From Alternaria dauci (lineage: Eukaryota > Ascomycota > Dothideomycetes > Pleosporales > Pleosporaceae), in the NCBI RefSeq assembly GCF_042100115.1, contig NC_091280.1, forward strand, positions 806,001 to 870,000: a DNA stretch of 64,000 nt, read 5' to 3'. Within the stretch, counting starts at the first letter, position 1. Every line of letters begins with the position of its first letter. This document shows, piece after piece, positions 23,854-37,770 of the stretch. A model generated the notes under the pieces. That model worked only from the letters and a program-made list of their open reading frames with translations, did not search any database and was not told where the DNA came from. The translations under genes and the position numbers were made by a program.

Positions 23854-25211
23854 ACCTGAGTAGCGTGAAACGTAGTTAAGAGCAACAACTACTGTGTATG
23901 CGGAGGAAGATTCAAGGATTATATGACGGTTTGTTTCGAATGTATTCCAAGGTTCAGTACGATTCTGTGCCGCTCAAGACTACAGATGCACGCAGCCACG
24001 TAGGATCGGATCTGATCAACTGGCGCCTGAGCGAAAATGACCAATGGGTTGCGATCAAACACGAAAACCAACCTTTTTTTCTCCGTTACAATTAGTTCCA
24101 ACGGTATGGACTAGGCGGAATCTTGGGGTCCAGATACGCGACTGAGCTGGTCATTGGATGAGTGCGGGTCTTGGCATAAGCTGTGCAGCCCCAAGGCGTA
24201 ACGCATCAATTGTTGTTCTAGGGCGTAAATGAGTAAACTCGATCATCCTATGGACCACAGATCGGCAGCGCTTCAACACTTTGTAGCTCTGTGGATACTA
24301 GAACAAGACGACTCCTCGTTAGGTGTGCTTGTATTACTAATGGTCGGTGTCTGATCGAAGAGCCTGTGGAAGGCGTAGATATGTACAAGGGAAGAATCTC
24401 TGAATGGACGATGCCAATGTAAGTTCCGTATCGTTTCCGGCATTGGTTGCTCCAACCGTCATGGTATGCCTTCTCGGTTGCGTTGAGGCACGTAAAACGC
24501 TGGGTACGGATGCCAAACCATTCCGCAAACGCAACTCAAAAACTATGATCGATCGACGAAGGTTTGTTCAACGGCGCGATTGGCGTAAATACAGACTGAG
24601 TATGTAGAGGTCTTTGGGGCGGAGAGTAGATTTCTGCAAGACGCGTCGCGAAGAATGCGCTAGCTCACCTGGGCATGCACGAGTTATGAGATCCTATTAC
24701 GTCATAGATATATTGGACGCGACACGTCAAAATGTTTCCTACTCAAGCAGTAAAACATCATGACATGTATCGCCAAGGTTCGAACAAGTCTGATGTTAAA
24801 AGTATATAGCTTCACCTTCCTACATGGTTGAGAAGTTCAGGTCATTTCAAAAAGGCCTCTTTAATCTAAACGCCATTGTACCTAGGTATCATTTTCGTTG
24901 CCCCAAGTCCGTAGTTTCAGCTTTTGGTATAGCTTCTTCCAATTATCTCAATTTCACGAAGTGTGGTCTCCCGGCTCACGTCCTCATCCATCTTCGAAAT
25001 CCGTCCTGGTGGCGTCGCATGATTATTCTCCAACGAAACCTTCACAACATAGCATAGAACAGTCCATCCTAAGTGAACAGCGTCTGATTATGACCATTGA
25101 TTATCGACCTGCCTACGAAGCAAACCAAAATTCTGTTCTCGCGAAATCCACCAAGTTATTCCACGACGTAGGAGCAAGATCATACGCATTGTCTACTGTG
25201 GGAGTCCAAAC
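23854..25211. other. Spacer between two minus-strand genes
   Basis: About 1.36 kb. Contains a palindrome-like bZIP/CRE half-type site TTACGTCA at 24697-24704. Short frames lack support. Confidence 0.5.
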
Positions 25212-26574
25212 CTACCCACCTTCCGACCCACTCCCTCGCCCCAGTAGGAACTGTATTGAGGGCATCTTCGACAATCTCCTAGTCTTCGCATTTAACTTTG
25301 GGCTCGGGTTTGGGCTCGCTTTTGGTGTCTTGACCTTCAGCGCATGTTTTGAGTCCTTCAATACCTCACCCTTCCCAGACTTATGCGGCACAAGGAAAGA
25401 GTCAAACGTCGTCTTTGGATTAGCTCGGAATTTTAATCCCTGATGTAGTGGACTGCGAGCACGGATAGAGGTGTCGGAGGATGATGGTGGACCTGAAATG
25501 GGTACCAGGAATGAAGTGCAGTGGGCGCTGTATGTACTTATCCGAGGTTTGGGTGGTTGCGAGAAGTAGTTTTCACTGCTTGCTGCTCGAACCTAACAGT
25601 TGACATATGAAGTTAGCTAGATTTCCACATGCGGTTCATACATGGAAGTCACCTACATGTGAGCCGTGATAGCGAGGCGCGCTATCCACGAATTCCTGAA
25701 ATGACGGTGTGGATCTTGACTTGGACAGTGGATGTGGTTCTGGAAGCGATAAGGTAGAGGAGCGAAGATCATAAGTCGACTGAGAAGAAACGCGCTGGGA
25801 GTCTGAATAAGCAGACTCTTCGTCCTTTGCGGTGTCAATTGAAGCAACTTCGGTACGAGCTCGAGACAAGCCAAAGACGTTACGCACCTTCTCCTTCAGT
25901 TTAGACAGAGTACGCTGACTATGATGCTTGTCATTTTCGACAACCCCAGGCGCATTGGTTATCTCTACCTTTGGTATCTCGCGCCGAACAAAGTCTATGG
26001 GCACGTCATGGCAAACATTGGCGCTCTCGCCCAACAAGTGTTGAGGGTTGTCATTCCCTTTGCCGCGCACAAGCGCTAGTTTGTCTTCTGCCGACAGTGT
26101 TTGGGCATAGTAGCGCGACTGTTGTCGGGGCTGCTCGCACGGAAAGACTGACATAGGGGGACTTGGGCAACGGTCTACATCTGATTCGGAGGATTGGTGC
26201 TGAGTTTGCGATACAGCATTTGCAGTATGGTCGGCTACTTTGTTAGCCTCAAAAGGTGTCAAAGAGTGGGGATTGAGTAGGCCGGAGGGCTCTCGCGTGG
26301 TGACAGTAAAAGAGGACGATGAAGTGTCTTGTGATGGCACCGCAACTGGTTGACCGAAAGGCTCCCGCATATTTGCAGGGAGATTGTTCGATGTGTCATC
26401 ATCTGTGAGCTCTGAGTCCGGGTGAACACATGACTCTTGCCGCTTCATCGCAGAATAGGACGATGAAATCGCATCTTCACCGTCTGCAATGTGTGGCCGA
26501 TGATTACTATGAACCTCACTACGGATCATATCTTGGTTCTGCTGGGGAGACGCCGCAGGCTGTAGGTCACCCAT
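25212..26574 (-). CDS. Hypothetical disordered protein
   Basis: Exon 1 26574-25657 (306 codons) and exon 2 25592-25212 with a 64-nt intron (GTAGGT...AGCTAAC...CTGTTAG) give 432 residues. Without splicing the frame stops seven codons into the intron; the spliced frame stays open for 126 further codons of similar composition, which supports the model. The sequence is rich in Ser, Pro, Thr and charged residues with no membrane span. A basic patch RTLSKLKEKVRNVFGLSRAR lies near residue 225-250. Two proline/lysine tracts (TPKASPNPSPK) mark the C-terminus. It is probably a cytosolic or nuclear scaffold-like protein. No family recognised. Confidence 0.65.
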
Positions 26575-27466
26575 AATGTGTTATCTTTTTCTGCGTCAAA
26601 ATTTGTGACGAGGTGGAGAATAGGGCGGTTGTAGTATTGGACTAGCGCTTATGGTAAAGCGTCAAAAGCCGTTCAGGTGTGAAAGTTTGAGCTGGGGTTG
26701 CTTTCGCTGCTAAGGCGGAATATTCCAGCTGAAACAAACAATATACGCGCAAGAATACAGTCATTGTAAAGACTTGTTAGTTGAACGACAGATGCACTGT
26801 AGGATAGCGGGTATCATCGTGAGTAAATAGGGAAGAATAATAGGTGATCCGTTGAACGTTCGGTAGTGATTGATTCACTTTTGAATGTCATCTTGAGTCA
26901 ATACCCCTTCCCACCTCTTGTCCCCATCTCGGGGAGGGTTAAGCCTTCTTTCTTCATACCTTGTTCTTCTTTGTATCCGTCGCCTCTTTTCGAGAACCTC
27001 CTGTCTTCTCCGTAGATAGCACTACATTGAGCTATCGAGCTCCTCGACATGTATAATCTCTGGCTCTGCCATTCCCTTGGGCGGCGCTTTGGTCGCCAGA
27101 GTATCGAGCGGGCTCAGAGACAGGCCCCGGAAGTTGGACGCTTCAGCTGAGTCTCATCGTTGAGTCGCACGCTGCACTTTACGAGCGAACCTGAAGGTTG
27201 GTTGTCGTCCTGTTATCTTTCGCTGCACTCACATAACGACCCATTGGAAAAACGCCAAAATCATGGTAGAAATAACCAGGCGCGTTGATGTGAGCGGTGC
27301 GTGCCGACTTCCGAAGGATGTGGGGTTGCCTGTGGGTCTAGGATCGTTGTCAGCGTTCACATTCCTGAACTTGGCGTAACTCCCAGATAGGGTAATAACA
27401 TCAACGCGACGCAATCTGCAGCCGCATAGTGGGCCGCTCGGGTAAACTGCGCGTGGAATTTTGAAC
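26575..27466. other. Spacer
   Basis: About 890 bp: promoter side of the disordered-protein gene and 3' end of the esterase gene. Nothing else supportable. Confidence 0.5.
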
Positions 27467-29085
27467 TTACTGCTTCAGATGTAGACCCATGCTATCGATG
27501 GTATCACACCTCTGCCACTCTAGTTCGGGAATTGTCTCCATGGTTACATTGTTATCGTCGTTGAAGCTCAATCTCTGTCTATTATTGGCTTCAAAAGAGT
27601 GCCAGTCCGGGCTTTGGAGCTCTGAGCCCTTGGAGACCAAATATTCTGCAGCGTGTGTGTTGGGGTCAAAGCTTCGGATGAAGGACGCCCAGTAGGCCTG
27701 CACGAAAACGCCAGCGGCCGAAGTAGCATTGTTCCAGATTGGCAGCAGCTCTCCAACATGCGACGCGCTTCCGACGTTCCACCGGTATTGCCAGGTTGGG
27801 TTCGTGTTATTGAGCGCGTAGGTCTCGGTGGTGTTGAGAGCGGGACAGGTATAGCGGATGTACCCATAGACATCAGCGGTTAGTGATCTCCAACGGGCGT
27901 CAGCAGTAGTCGCAATGTTACCATCCCAAGCTTGACGAATGGTATCCCAGTTCAAAGCGGGATACTGGTCGGTGAGGAAATCCTGAGACCGAGACTGAGA
28001 CATGACGCTCTTCTGAACGAAGTTGATGCCATCATGTGTGGCACTGCCAAAGATGGTGGGCACGTTGACGAAATGACCAGCCTTCAATTCGTTAAAAGTA
28101 TAGTCTTGGATGAAATCGTAGTCCAGGGTCGGATTCCAGAAGTAAAGCGGTGGATTCCTGCCGCCTGGGAATGGCTTCTTCAACGTACTGACAGCATCCT
28201 GGAAAATGACCGCGTCAAGGTTCGCCATACAGTTGAGATCGGCGCATCCCGTCTGTTTGAGTAGTTCGTCGAATTGCCATTGGCTATCTGCTGCGTCTCT
28301 TAGCGACGGAAAGGCAGGTGATTCGGCAGCAGCAGCTTGGAAGAGGCCGTCATCTCGTCCACCATATGCGGTCAGTTGGAAAACAACGGAGCCTCCACCA
28401 GCACTTGCTCCTCCAATGGTAACATGTTTTGGGTCGCCTCCAAACTGTTGGATATGTTTCTGCACCCATTCGAGTGCTTTTCTCTGATCTTTTAGCCCAT
28501 TGTTCAGGCTAAGACTCGAGTTGGCAACAATCTCACGGCCAGCTAGGAATCCATAAGGGCCGACTCGATAGTTGAAGTTTACCACTACCATGCCGTCGTC
28601 ACCAGCGTCGATCAGGTCCGCACCGTTGTAGTTTGCGTTGCCGTTGATGTTGAAGCCACCGCCCTGGATGAAGACATAGACGGGCAGCCTGCTTTTGCTT
28701 GTGGCTCTTTCTGGCGCAAAAACGTTGATGAATAGGCAGTCTTCTGAGTTGCTTCCTCCAACTTCAGCTTTGAGTGCTTTCTTGGTGCCGATACATAGGG
28801 GTCCAAACTAGAGTGCGGTCAACGTGCTGTCGATAAACGTGAAGGCGTTTGCATACATACTTGTGTAGCGTTGACAACATCGGGCTCCTCTTTAGGATCC
28901 TGAGGTGCGGTGAATCGCAATCCTTCTAGACGGGATGGGTTGCGCGCATATCGCATTCCAGCCCAGCGTATGACTCCATTGCCGATATCCTTTCCACGGT
29001 ACTTTGCGTATCCCAGGTCGATCGTTTCTTGCAGCGCTAGGACATGCTGAAAGAAGAGTGCTGCAAAAAGCAGCAGGTGAAGCAT
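27467..29085 (-). CDS. Secreted type-B carboxylesterase/lipase
   Basis: Exon 1 29085-28861 and exon 2 28807-27467 with a 53-nt GTATGT...CTCTAG intron; 521 residues. A clear signal peptide (LHLLLFAALFFQHVLA) begins at the first ATG. The carboxylesterase fold signatures are SEDCLFINVFAP, the oxyanion-hole region VYVFIQGGGFN, NYRVGPYGFL, and the nucleophile elbow GGASAGGGSV (Ser about 210). SHVGEL, with the catalytic His, lies near residue 385. The usual acidic triad residue sits in a GxNxxEG-type loop; here the equivalent reads GSATHDGIN, so it appears to be Asp. The length is typical (500-560). It acts extracellularly on an ester substrate that cannot be named. Confidence 0.92.
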
Positions 29086-31236
29086 TGTTGACAATTGGGT
29101 AAACGAAAGGCGAAGGAAGGAAATCGAGTCGTGAAATAGGTATGGATAATGGGGTATCGTATTCGGTGATAGTTTTCCCTGGTTGTCGCCGAAGGGTCTT
29201 TCCGATACAAGCTATGCTATAGTGCGGCAAGGCTATGCGTAGATCTTTGTTCTAGGGGAATGGGACAGAAGCACAAAAGAGACTCTCGGCAATTGCATCA
29301 TGGTGTTATTACAGGGCGTTTGGTTGGAAGTATGCTATTTCCGAAGCGTTAGCCTCCACATGTGACGTCTGTTTGCGCCGCAGTGTCATAAGAGTACATA
29401 CCGTGGAGAAGGGTCGGTGACATTGGCACCATCGTGCTACTACCGTTAGCAAACGTAAGCTCGCGGGCTGTACAACAACGAGGATCCACGTCACAAAAGA
29501 GCGGGCCCGACAGATATAAAAGTGCCTGAGTGATTTGCTGTTGCTTCTAGTTATCGCTGCAATGGCCCTGTCTGCACCGCCGCACTGCAGCGTCGAAGCA
29601 GGGGTTTTTTAAGATCCAGAACATTTGAGTGCATGAGTGCATGAGTGCATGAGGGCGTGAGCGAGTCTGCGACTAGATGACCCCAGGCCTCTGGAAAGTG
29701 GGTAATAGCGACCAGGGTGATTGACCGACAAGCAGTAGCGCGTGTGCTGACGGTACAATTACACCGAATCCATTCCTTTGCTGTGCCTCATTGAACTCCT
29801 GGGGTCCGCGGATCCCAATTCTGGGTTTTAGCACGGCAACAAGGGGGAAAGCGGAACGACGGCCCTGATTGGTGCTGAATGGCACGGCAGATGGTGATTG
29901 ACGACAGCAATGAGATCAGATCTACGACGTGAGAGCGGATGGCAGATGCCCAGCAGCCAGCATGGTTATGGCTGCAGGTCCCACATGGTCTTTTGATCAA
30001 CCATGACGCGAAGCCTGATCACCTCAAGGATGGAGAGCGGCATCCTTGCCGCCCTTGCTGCGAGAGGGCAAGATCAACCGTGGCAGCGCGCGACCAGGAC
30101 GGCTGAAACCTGGGCACAGGCATGAAACCACGACGCCTTGCACAGGACCTATCCGCCCTCAGAAGGTTTTTGTGGAAACACTCCAAATTGTGTTGCACGT
30201 ATTTTTACCCTTCGCGTGGTCTCATCATTGAGCGATGATTGCGTTCACGATTAGTGCGAACTTTGGAATCCTCGGCTCTATCGCGAGGCCCGAATGGCGT
30301 TTAAAATCCTCGTGGAGACGTGCTTGGCCAGGCCTGTTGTCAGCCCTAGGCGCGTAGGCAGCATGGGAATCTCCTTCACCTAGAGGCTTGTCTTTTCCAG
30401 GGTCCACATGCGTCACTTCTCAACGTTGTCGCATCAACGCGGTCAACCAAACAGCACAGTCTGCAGTGCTCTGCGAACCTGATAGTCTGCTGCGTAGAAC
30501 AGGTGATCCCCGCGTTGACGCACACCGTCGTGCCGTTAGATTCGGTGATTCGGAGAAGCACCATCGCCGCGGGATTTCCAAGCTATCCGAACGCCAGGTC
30601 TGCAAGCCACTAAGCCATGGTTCTAGAACTTCCACCACTCTTATACTTTACAACACGTCTTTGAGCATTCCCCAAAGCTCGTAAAAGAGCATCGTGCACG
30701 TCTTCTGCCTTCGCAGACTACCGAGGTTGAAGCGTGCTGCTGTGGTCCCGGATTGGGGAGCCGCAATCCACACTCCAACTTTCTGAGTTTAGACATAGAA
30801 CTAGTGACATCCCGTTCGCGCGTAGATGGCGCCAGCATGCATGACATGCTCAGCACAATCTTTCCCATTTCCTCAACATGATGATCGTTGCTTCCAAACG
30901 CTCACGCGAACCTTGACCCATGGTCGAGCAAATCATCTACTACAGTTCAACAGGGCATAATCTTGAGTTCAAAGGAAGTGGACGGCAATTGCGAAGCAAG
31001 CGAATGCGGGCAAGGCGTCAAGTCTCTGTGACGGGGTGTGGAGATCGCTTCGTCTTTCTACACGAGTAGGCATCCCACAACCTGCATCCTAGCTGGCTCT
31101 TTTTCTCCAGCACTTTCCCAGTATATACATGTTCAAAATCCTCTCCAATGTATCTTGCATCATGTACTCGTCTTCGCTTCCTGTCTTCCCGTCCAACCCT
31201 CAAATCCACGTCTTCCATTACTTGGCGACTCTTCTC
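29086..31236. other. Longest spacer of the window
   Basis: About 2.15 kb between the esterase and SDHAF4 genes. Small frames on both strands (for example 30388-30684 plus and 30420-30638 minus) are mutually overlapping and show no domain. A short tandem repeat is listed separately. It could hold a non-coding or very short gene that I cannot identify. Confidence 0.5.
29626..29653. repeat. 8-bp tandem repeat TGAGTGCA x3
   Basis: Three perfect TGAGTGCA units (29626-29649), followed by degenerate copies TGAGGGCG and TGAGCGAG up to about 29665. Confidence 0.9.
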
Positions 31237-31764
31237 TTAGAAATCAGTAACCCTCCCATTGTAACTCCAGTCTCCCGTCTTTCCCGTGCTTCCCCACCTG
31301 AGCGGTTCGTTCTTCGGTCCGCCCACCTCTCCCGTCTTGGGGTTAACATCACCCTCGAACTCCGGTGGCGCACCTCTCCTCATATTAGGATGAAACTCCT
31401 CTCCTCTCTTAATTTCCTTGCCATTCTCGAACCGCACTTCGGGAGCTGAGTCCGGCGACTGGTTGATCTGTGGTCTTGATGGGGAGGCGGGGGAGGCCGG
31501 TGTTGGAGACGACGAGTTCGGGGACTGGTTGATTTGCATGCGAATGTTTGGTTTCGAGGTTGGGGTTTCAATGTCTTTGGGCGTGCTAAAGGCGCCGGTA
31601 CTTTGCTTTTGCAGCTTTTCAAAGAGTTCTTGCTCTTCCTTGGGAAGGCGAGGCGGTGCTGGGCCCGAGCCAAAGGGTGCTTGAGCGTGTCGGGCTGAGA
31701 CGCTGAATGTGCGCCGCGAGAGCTGGCGGGGAAGGCGCGCGATTGTGCGCATTGAGGCAGCCAT
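31237..31764 (-). CDS. Succinate dehydrogenase assembly factor 4 (DUF1674)
   Basis: Single exon, 175 residues from ATG 31764. An arginine/serine-rich N-terminus (MRTIARLPRQLSRRTFSVSA) is a typical mitochondrial presequence. The C-terminal about 40 residues match the DUF1674/SDHAF4 signature: PKTGEVGGPKNEPLRWG, then GDWSYNGRVTDF. SDHAF4 (yeast Sdh8) binds flavinylated Sdh1 in the matrix and protects it during complex II assembly. The middle carries a low-complexity Ser/Pro stretch with a short repeat (QINQSPNS / QINQSPDS) not needed for the family. The frame runs open further upstream, but the presequence fixes this start. Confidence 0.88.
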   Translation of the reverse strand: MAASMRTIARLPRQLSRRTFSVSARHAQAPFGSGPAPPRLPKEEQELFEKLQKQSTGAFSTPKDIETPTSKPNIRMQINQSPNSSSPTPASPASPSRPQINQSPDSAPEVRFENGKEIKRGEEFHPNMRRGAPPEFEGDVNPKTGEVGGPKNEPLRWGSTGKTGDWSYNGRVTDF

Positions 31765-32153
31765 GATCGGTGGCTGGACGTGTAATAGATCTTGAAAGAG
31801 AGAGGAATATATCGTGCAAAGTCTGTCGCGAGTGTGGTGGAAGCTGTTTGTGAGTCGATGGCGAAGAACGACCTCGTTGACTATCGATCGGGACCGCGGC
31901 TTGACGGAGCCAATCGGAGCCCTGCAGTGGCAACGGAGGTCGGATTTTCGTTCATCGTCGACATACATCACTTTTCTCTTCTACAGCCTTCCATTGTGAT
32001 CACACTGTATTCCGAATTATTTTCGTGATATCAAAATCCCCAGTGCTTGTTGTGTCTAACTATTCAGAAAGCCATCGTCACTTCTGGGCCAGAAACACCG
32101 ACCATCCTCTGCATCCAAACGCCGGGCTATCGTACAAAACTACAGCACATACT
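31765..32153. other. Spacer SDHAF4 / RVB1
   Basis: About 390 bp holding the SDHAF4 promoter and the 3' end of RVB1. Confidence 0.5.
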
Positions 32154-33689
<1,536 letters not shown>

Positions 33690-35019
33690 TTTCGGTGTCG
33701 CAAGCACGCAATTCTATCAAACGATAATGGGTTGGTATTGGGATGGCGGCCGTGCTCGAGTAGGCGGTGTGGCGATGGTGTGAATGGGTGGGCGCGCGCG
33801 TTGTTTTGGCTGTCTTGAGCTCGAAGTTTTGGGAGGGATGGGAGGTCGCGAAAGGCACAGCTAGCGCGTCGACCACAACGCCGGTGCTCCATGTCAGTCA
33901 CCCGCTTCAATCCCCACCCTCCACCTCCACTCACAGCAGCAGGGCATTCACGGTCCCAGGCCAGAACACAGGGCTGCCCGCAATACTGCACGCTCGCTCA
34001 CCACCGCATCGCTCTCTGCATCTCCGCTAGCTGTCATGTTCCGAAGGGGGTGCTCGACCATCGCTCCTTCCTCCATGGCGTCGCCTATCAGTGACAGTCA
34101 CACGGCGGCACAGTCAGGGTCACTGCGTAGGCCAAGGGCCAGCAGAACGTACGGTATCTGACCCTCCTCCTACTGTGCCGAATACTGACATTGCTACAGG
34201 CCACACTACTTCGAGGAGCACATGTTCGCGCCCTGAGCACTGCTATCACTGACATTCCCCCCCTCGGAACCTCCTCTCCCGAACAACTAACGGCCGCTTC
34301 CTCACCCTAACGGGACACGGAGTATTCCACGAAACGCCCCTGGGCCATGATACATGTACCATGCATGTACGCACGCAAGACGCCACGGGATACACAACTC
34401 CCTCGATGGCGATTTTCTCAGAGTCCCGCCTCGCCTGATTAGTCTCATCCACTCTCGAGTACACTACCGAGCCAAGACCAAAGACCATGGAACATCACAC
34501 ACCGAGGCACCGCGCACATTTAGCAATATTATCTGGATTTTATTCTGGCCGCCGACCCGAGCAGCATATTCATACAGCAAAAGACTACTCGCATGTCCCC
34601 CATTTTCGGAAGAACCACCACGCCAAATGCTTGTTACAGCGGGCAGCCCATGCCTGTCTTCGACCAAAAGGACCTAAAAAGACAAACCTCGTCACTCGTA
34701 ATCCGTTGTCGGCATTGGTACCATGATCATGGCACCTCTAAGGTGGGTCGGTGGGCAAGAGAATACTATACATCGATGTGTTCGTTGGTTGTGTGTGTGG
34801 GTTTGGTGGTAAGTGAGCGCCTGCAAGCTCGAGCAAGCTTTCATGTTTGCCTCAGATCTCTTGTCATGGCTAACGACGCCCGATGCGCACCGACCGCAGT
34901 ATCAAGAAGAAGAAGGCAAGATGCCCATGTTCGATCATGTCAAAGAAGAAGGAAGGAGATCGGACCAAGAATCGAACCAGGACTTCACGCGAAAACAAGA
35001 GGACTACTGTCGGAGAAGA
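33690..35019. other. Spacer BDF1 / RVB1
   Basis: About 1.3 kb between the BDF1 stop and the RVB1 start, with open frames on both strands but no recognisable gene. GA-rich sequence near 34905-34975 resembles transcribed 3' sequence of BDF1. Confidence 0.5.
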
Positions 35020-37770
35020 TTACTCTTCCTCGCTCTCGGAGCCGCTGGACTCGTCGTCATCGTCGCTGGATGCATCATGCACTGCAAAGGTTAGTTGATG
35101 ATTGAGACGCGCACGCACTGACAACTCACCAGGCGGAGACTGGCTGGATCCCGATGCACCACCACCACCCTGGAACGACTGCAGCTTCTCCTGAATCTTG
35201 CGCATGTTGTCCTCCTGTTCACTCTTGCCCATGGGCTTATTCTTCTTCGGCCTGGCCGCCGCTTGCTTCGTCACTTGCCTGGGTGGCTCAAAGTCATCAT
35301 CGGCCACGACACCTCCCTTGGGACCGCGCAGAGACTTGATAAACCTCAACAGCTCCCGGAGCGTATCATCGTTGATCTCATCCATGTCGAGCTCCATCTC
35401 GTCATCATTCACGGTCGCGAGGTGCGGGCAGCCATTCCTGATGATTTGGACTGCCTTCCGCATATCAAGATCGCCAAGCGTACTGATGCCTTCGGAGATT
35501 TCCTGTTTCTGAGCAAAACTTAGAGGCGCAGGAGCCTTGGCCTTCTTGACCGGTGCAGCCTTGATAGGCTTGGAAGGGGGAGGCACCGCAAGTGGAAGAC
35601 TCTTCCGCTTTGTCGGTTGCGCCGCGTTCTTCTTCTTCTTGCCAGGCAATTTGGGCGAGGCACGTTTGCCACCAGTTTGCTGCTGCAGAAGTTGTTGCGC
35701 TGTGGCGTTCAGTTGTGCAATCTGTTTCTGGATCGCCAGAAACTGCGCCTGAGCGGGGTCAATCTCCTCTTCGTCTTCGTCCTCCTCGTCATCTTCATCA
35801 GAGTACATGTCGCTGGGCGAGTGTTCGGGAGCAGGCGCGTGCTGGGCGAGCCAGTCCGCCTTTTCCTTCCACAGGCTCTCGAAGAGTTCCTCCATCTTGT
35901 GTCCCATCTGATTGACGGCGTCACCTTCAGGGTTGAACTTGTAGCAATTCTGAAACACGAGCTGCGCATCCGCGTAGAAGTCCTTGGCACTCTGGTAGAC
36001 GCCATTCTTCAGATTCTTCTCGATCGTACCAAAGTCCATTGGCTTCTTGATGATCTTGAGATAGGATGGAATGTTGAGCGCCACAGGGTCTACCGGAGCA
36101 ACGAACGGGTAAGTAATTGCACTGTACTTTGGCTTCATGAGCTCGGTAAGCACAGACTCGCAGAACTTGAGTTCTTGGGCAAACTTCTTCCTTCTCGGCT
36201 TTGCGCTCGTGTAAGGCAAGTCCTTCGAAGGCCTATGAATCTCCCGCTTTGGGCGACCGTCTGCAGTAGACGAATCACGTCGAATTAGCGGCGTGCCGTC
36301 TTGCTGCAGAGGCCAAGCAGCCTGAGGTGAGGTTGCTGCAGGAGTAGCGACAGCAGGAGATTTGACATGAGGCGGTGCAACACGAGACTCACGTCGAGCC
36401 TTTGACGAAGCGTTTACTGATGGCTTCTTTGCCTTTGCCGGCTTGGGTGGCTCTTCAGCAGCAGCACCGCGGGGCATTTTACCCATGCCTTTCAAAAAGT
36501 AAGCGCGGAGGTTGTATCCTGCCTGAGTTACGGGATGTTGCTTGTTGTTGAAAAGCTCGCTGTTGGTAATCATCTGATCAAGGTCTGCCATGAAATCCCT
36601 TACGTAAGTGTACTTCTTGTCCTTCAGCTTGTGTTCCATAGTGGTCAAGTCCATGGGATTCTTGACAATGTCAGGGTAAGTTGGGATGTTGAGGGCTACG
36701 GGGTCAACAGGATCCTTGAACGCTATTGAAACCTTGATCTTCTTCGTGTTCCTTATCCGCTCAAGAAGAAACTTGTTCTGTGCGTCTGTCATCGGAGTGG
36801 TTGGCCATTCTTCCCAGTCAACAGCCTTGTGAACACCTGACGCCTCGTGTGCAGAGTCGGAAGCCGGTCCTGGAGTACCGCCATTTGTGCTGGGTTGCTC
36901 TGTTTGGCCGGGCAACTCTGGGAGCTTGAAGTGGGTTTGAGCACTAGTCTCTTCGTCGGTCTTCGTGCGCTTCGCGTCGGGGATGTCGTCATCATCATCC
37001 TCGCGAGGGCGGACTTTGCCTGAGGACGGGGCATCTTCCATCTCACGATCTACAATCGCTGGAGACTGCGCAGCAACAGACGGGGGCGCGGTAGCCACAT
37101 CACTGCCGGTCTTGATCGTCAAATCATGCATCGGCTTCGTAGGCGCTCCGGATGACTCTGTAGGTTTCGACTCGGCAGGTGCATCGGTGGTGATGTCCAT
37201 GCTGTCTTCAGCCGGCGCTTCCTCTTTGGCGACAATCTGCGTCTCCGGTACTTCTTGGGTGCTAGTGGCTGTTGCCTGGGTCGCTGACGAGAGCTCTTCG
37301 GCAGTCGCGGGTTCATCGCGCACGTCTGAAGTCGGCGCTTCTACAGCGCTGGCAACTGTAACGCCAGTATCCTCGTCGCCAAACAAAGAGTTGTTGTCTT
37401 GCTGACTGTCAGGCAGAAACTGTGCGACACCGTCAATTCCAGCGGAAACGTTGGTGGTGGGCTCGACGGCGGGCTCGACTGCAGGCGCTGATGAGTCCAT
37501 GTCTACGTGATTGCCGTTGGTGGTTGGTTTTGATTGCGCGGTGTCGTTGAGAGCTGTCTTTGGTTCTGGGTCGTCGAAGAGCACATCGTGAACGCTACTA
37601 GGCATCAGCAGGTGGCACAAGGTGAGAGAGGAGGCGTGATGGAGAGTAAAGGGAAGCGCAACCTACCCGTTTGCCTCGGTGTCTACCGCCATTGCGTCTG
37701 CCGGCGCAAAAGCGCTCGCCTTAAGGTCCAGGGAGGTTGAGTCGACAGAGGGAGATGTCATTACTGCCAT
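35020..37770 (-). CDS. BDF1: BET-family double-bromodomain protein BDF1
   Basis: Three exons: 37770-37667, 37597-35130, 35081-35020; 877 residues. Bromodomain 1 (about residues 295-400) has FKDPVDPVALNIPTYPDIVK, NPMDLTTM and the acetyl-lysine-binding Asn in SELFNNK. Bromodomain 2 (about 500-610) has PVDPVALNIPSYLKIIKKPM and NCYKFNPEGD. An acidic tract, a lysine-rich tract and the ET domain (ISTLGDLDMRKAVQIIRNG, about 730-800) follow, then an acidic SGSESEEE tail. It reads acetylated H3/H4, works with TFIID, and in yeast is a SWR1-complex subunit. Upstream in-frame ATGs at 37866 and 37914 leave the true start open. The last intron is 48 nt, a multiple of three and stop-free. Confidence 0.95.

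Noticed and set aside
24898..25443. 181-codon plus-strand open frame with an apparent membrane segment
   Set aside because: It is antisense to the second exon of the minus-strand disordered-protein gene, whose spliced frame is better supported; the hydrophobic stretch is the reverse of a Pro/Ser/Lys repeat.
34961..34990. Minus-strand GGTTCGATTC resembling a tRNA B box
   Set aside because: The T-stem has a mismatch, and no matching acceptor stem or A box lies at the proper distance upstream.
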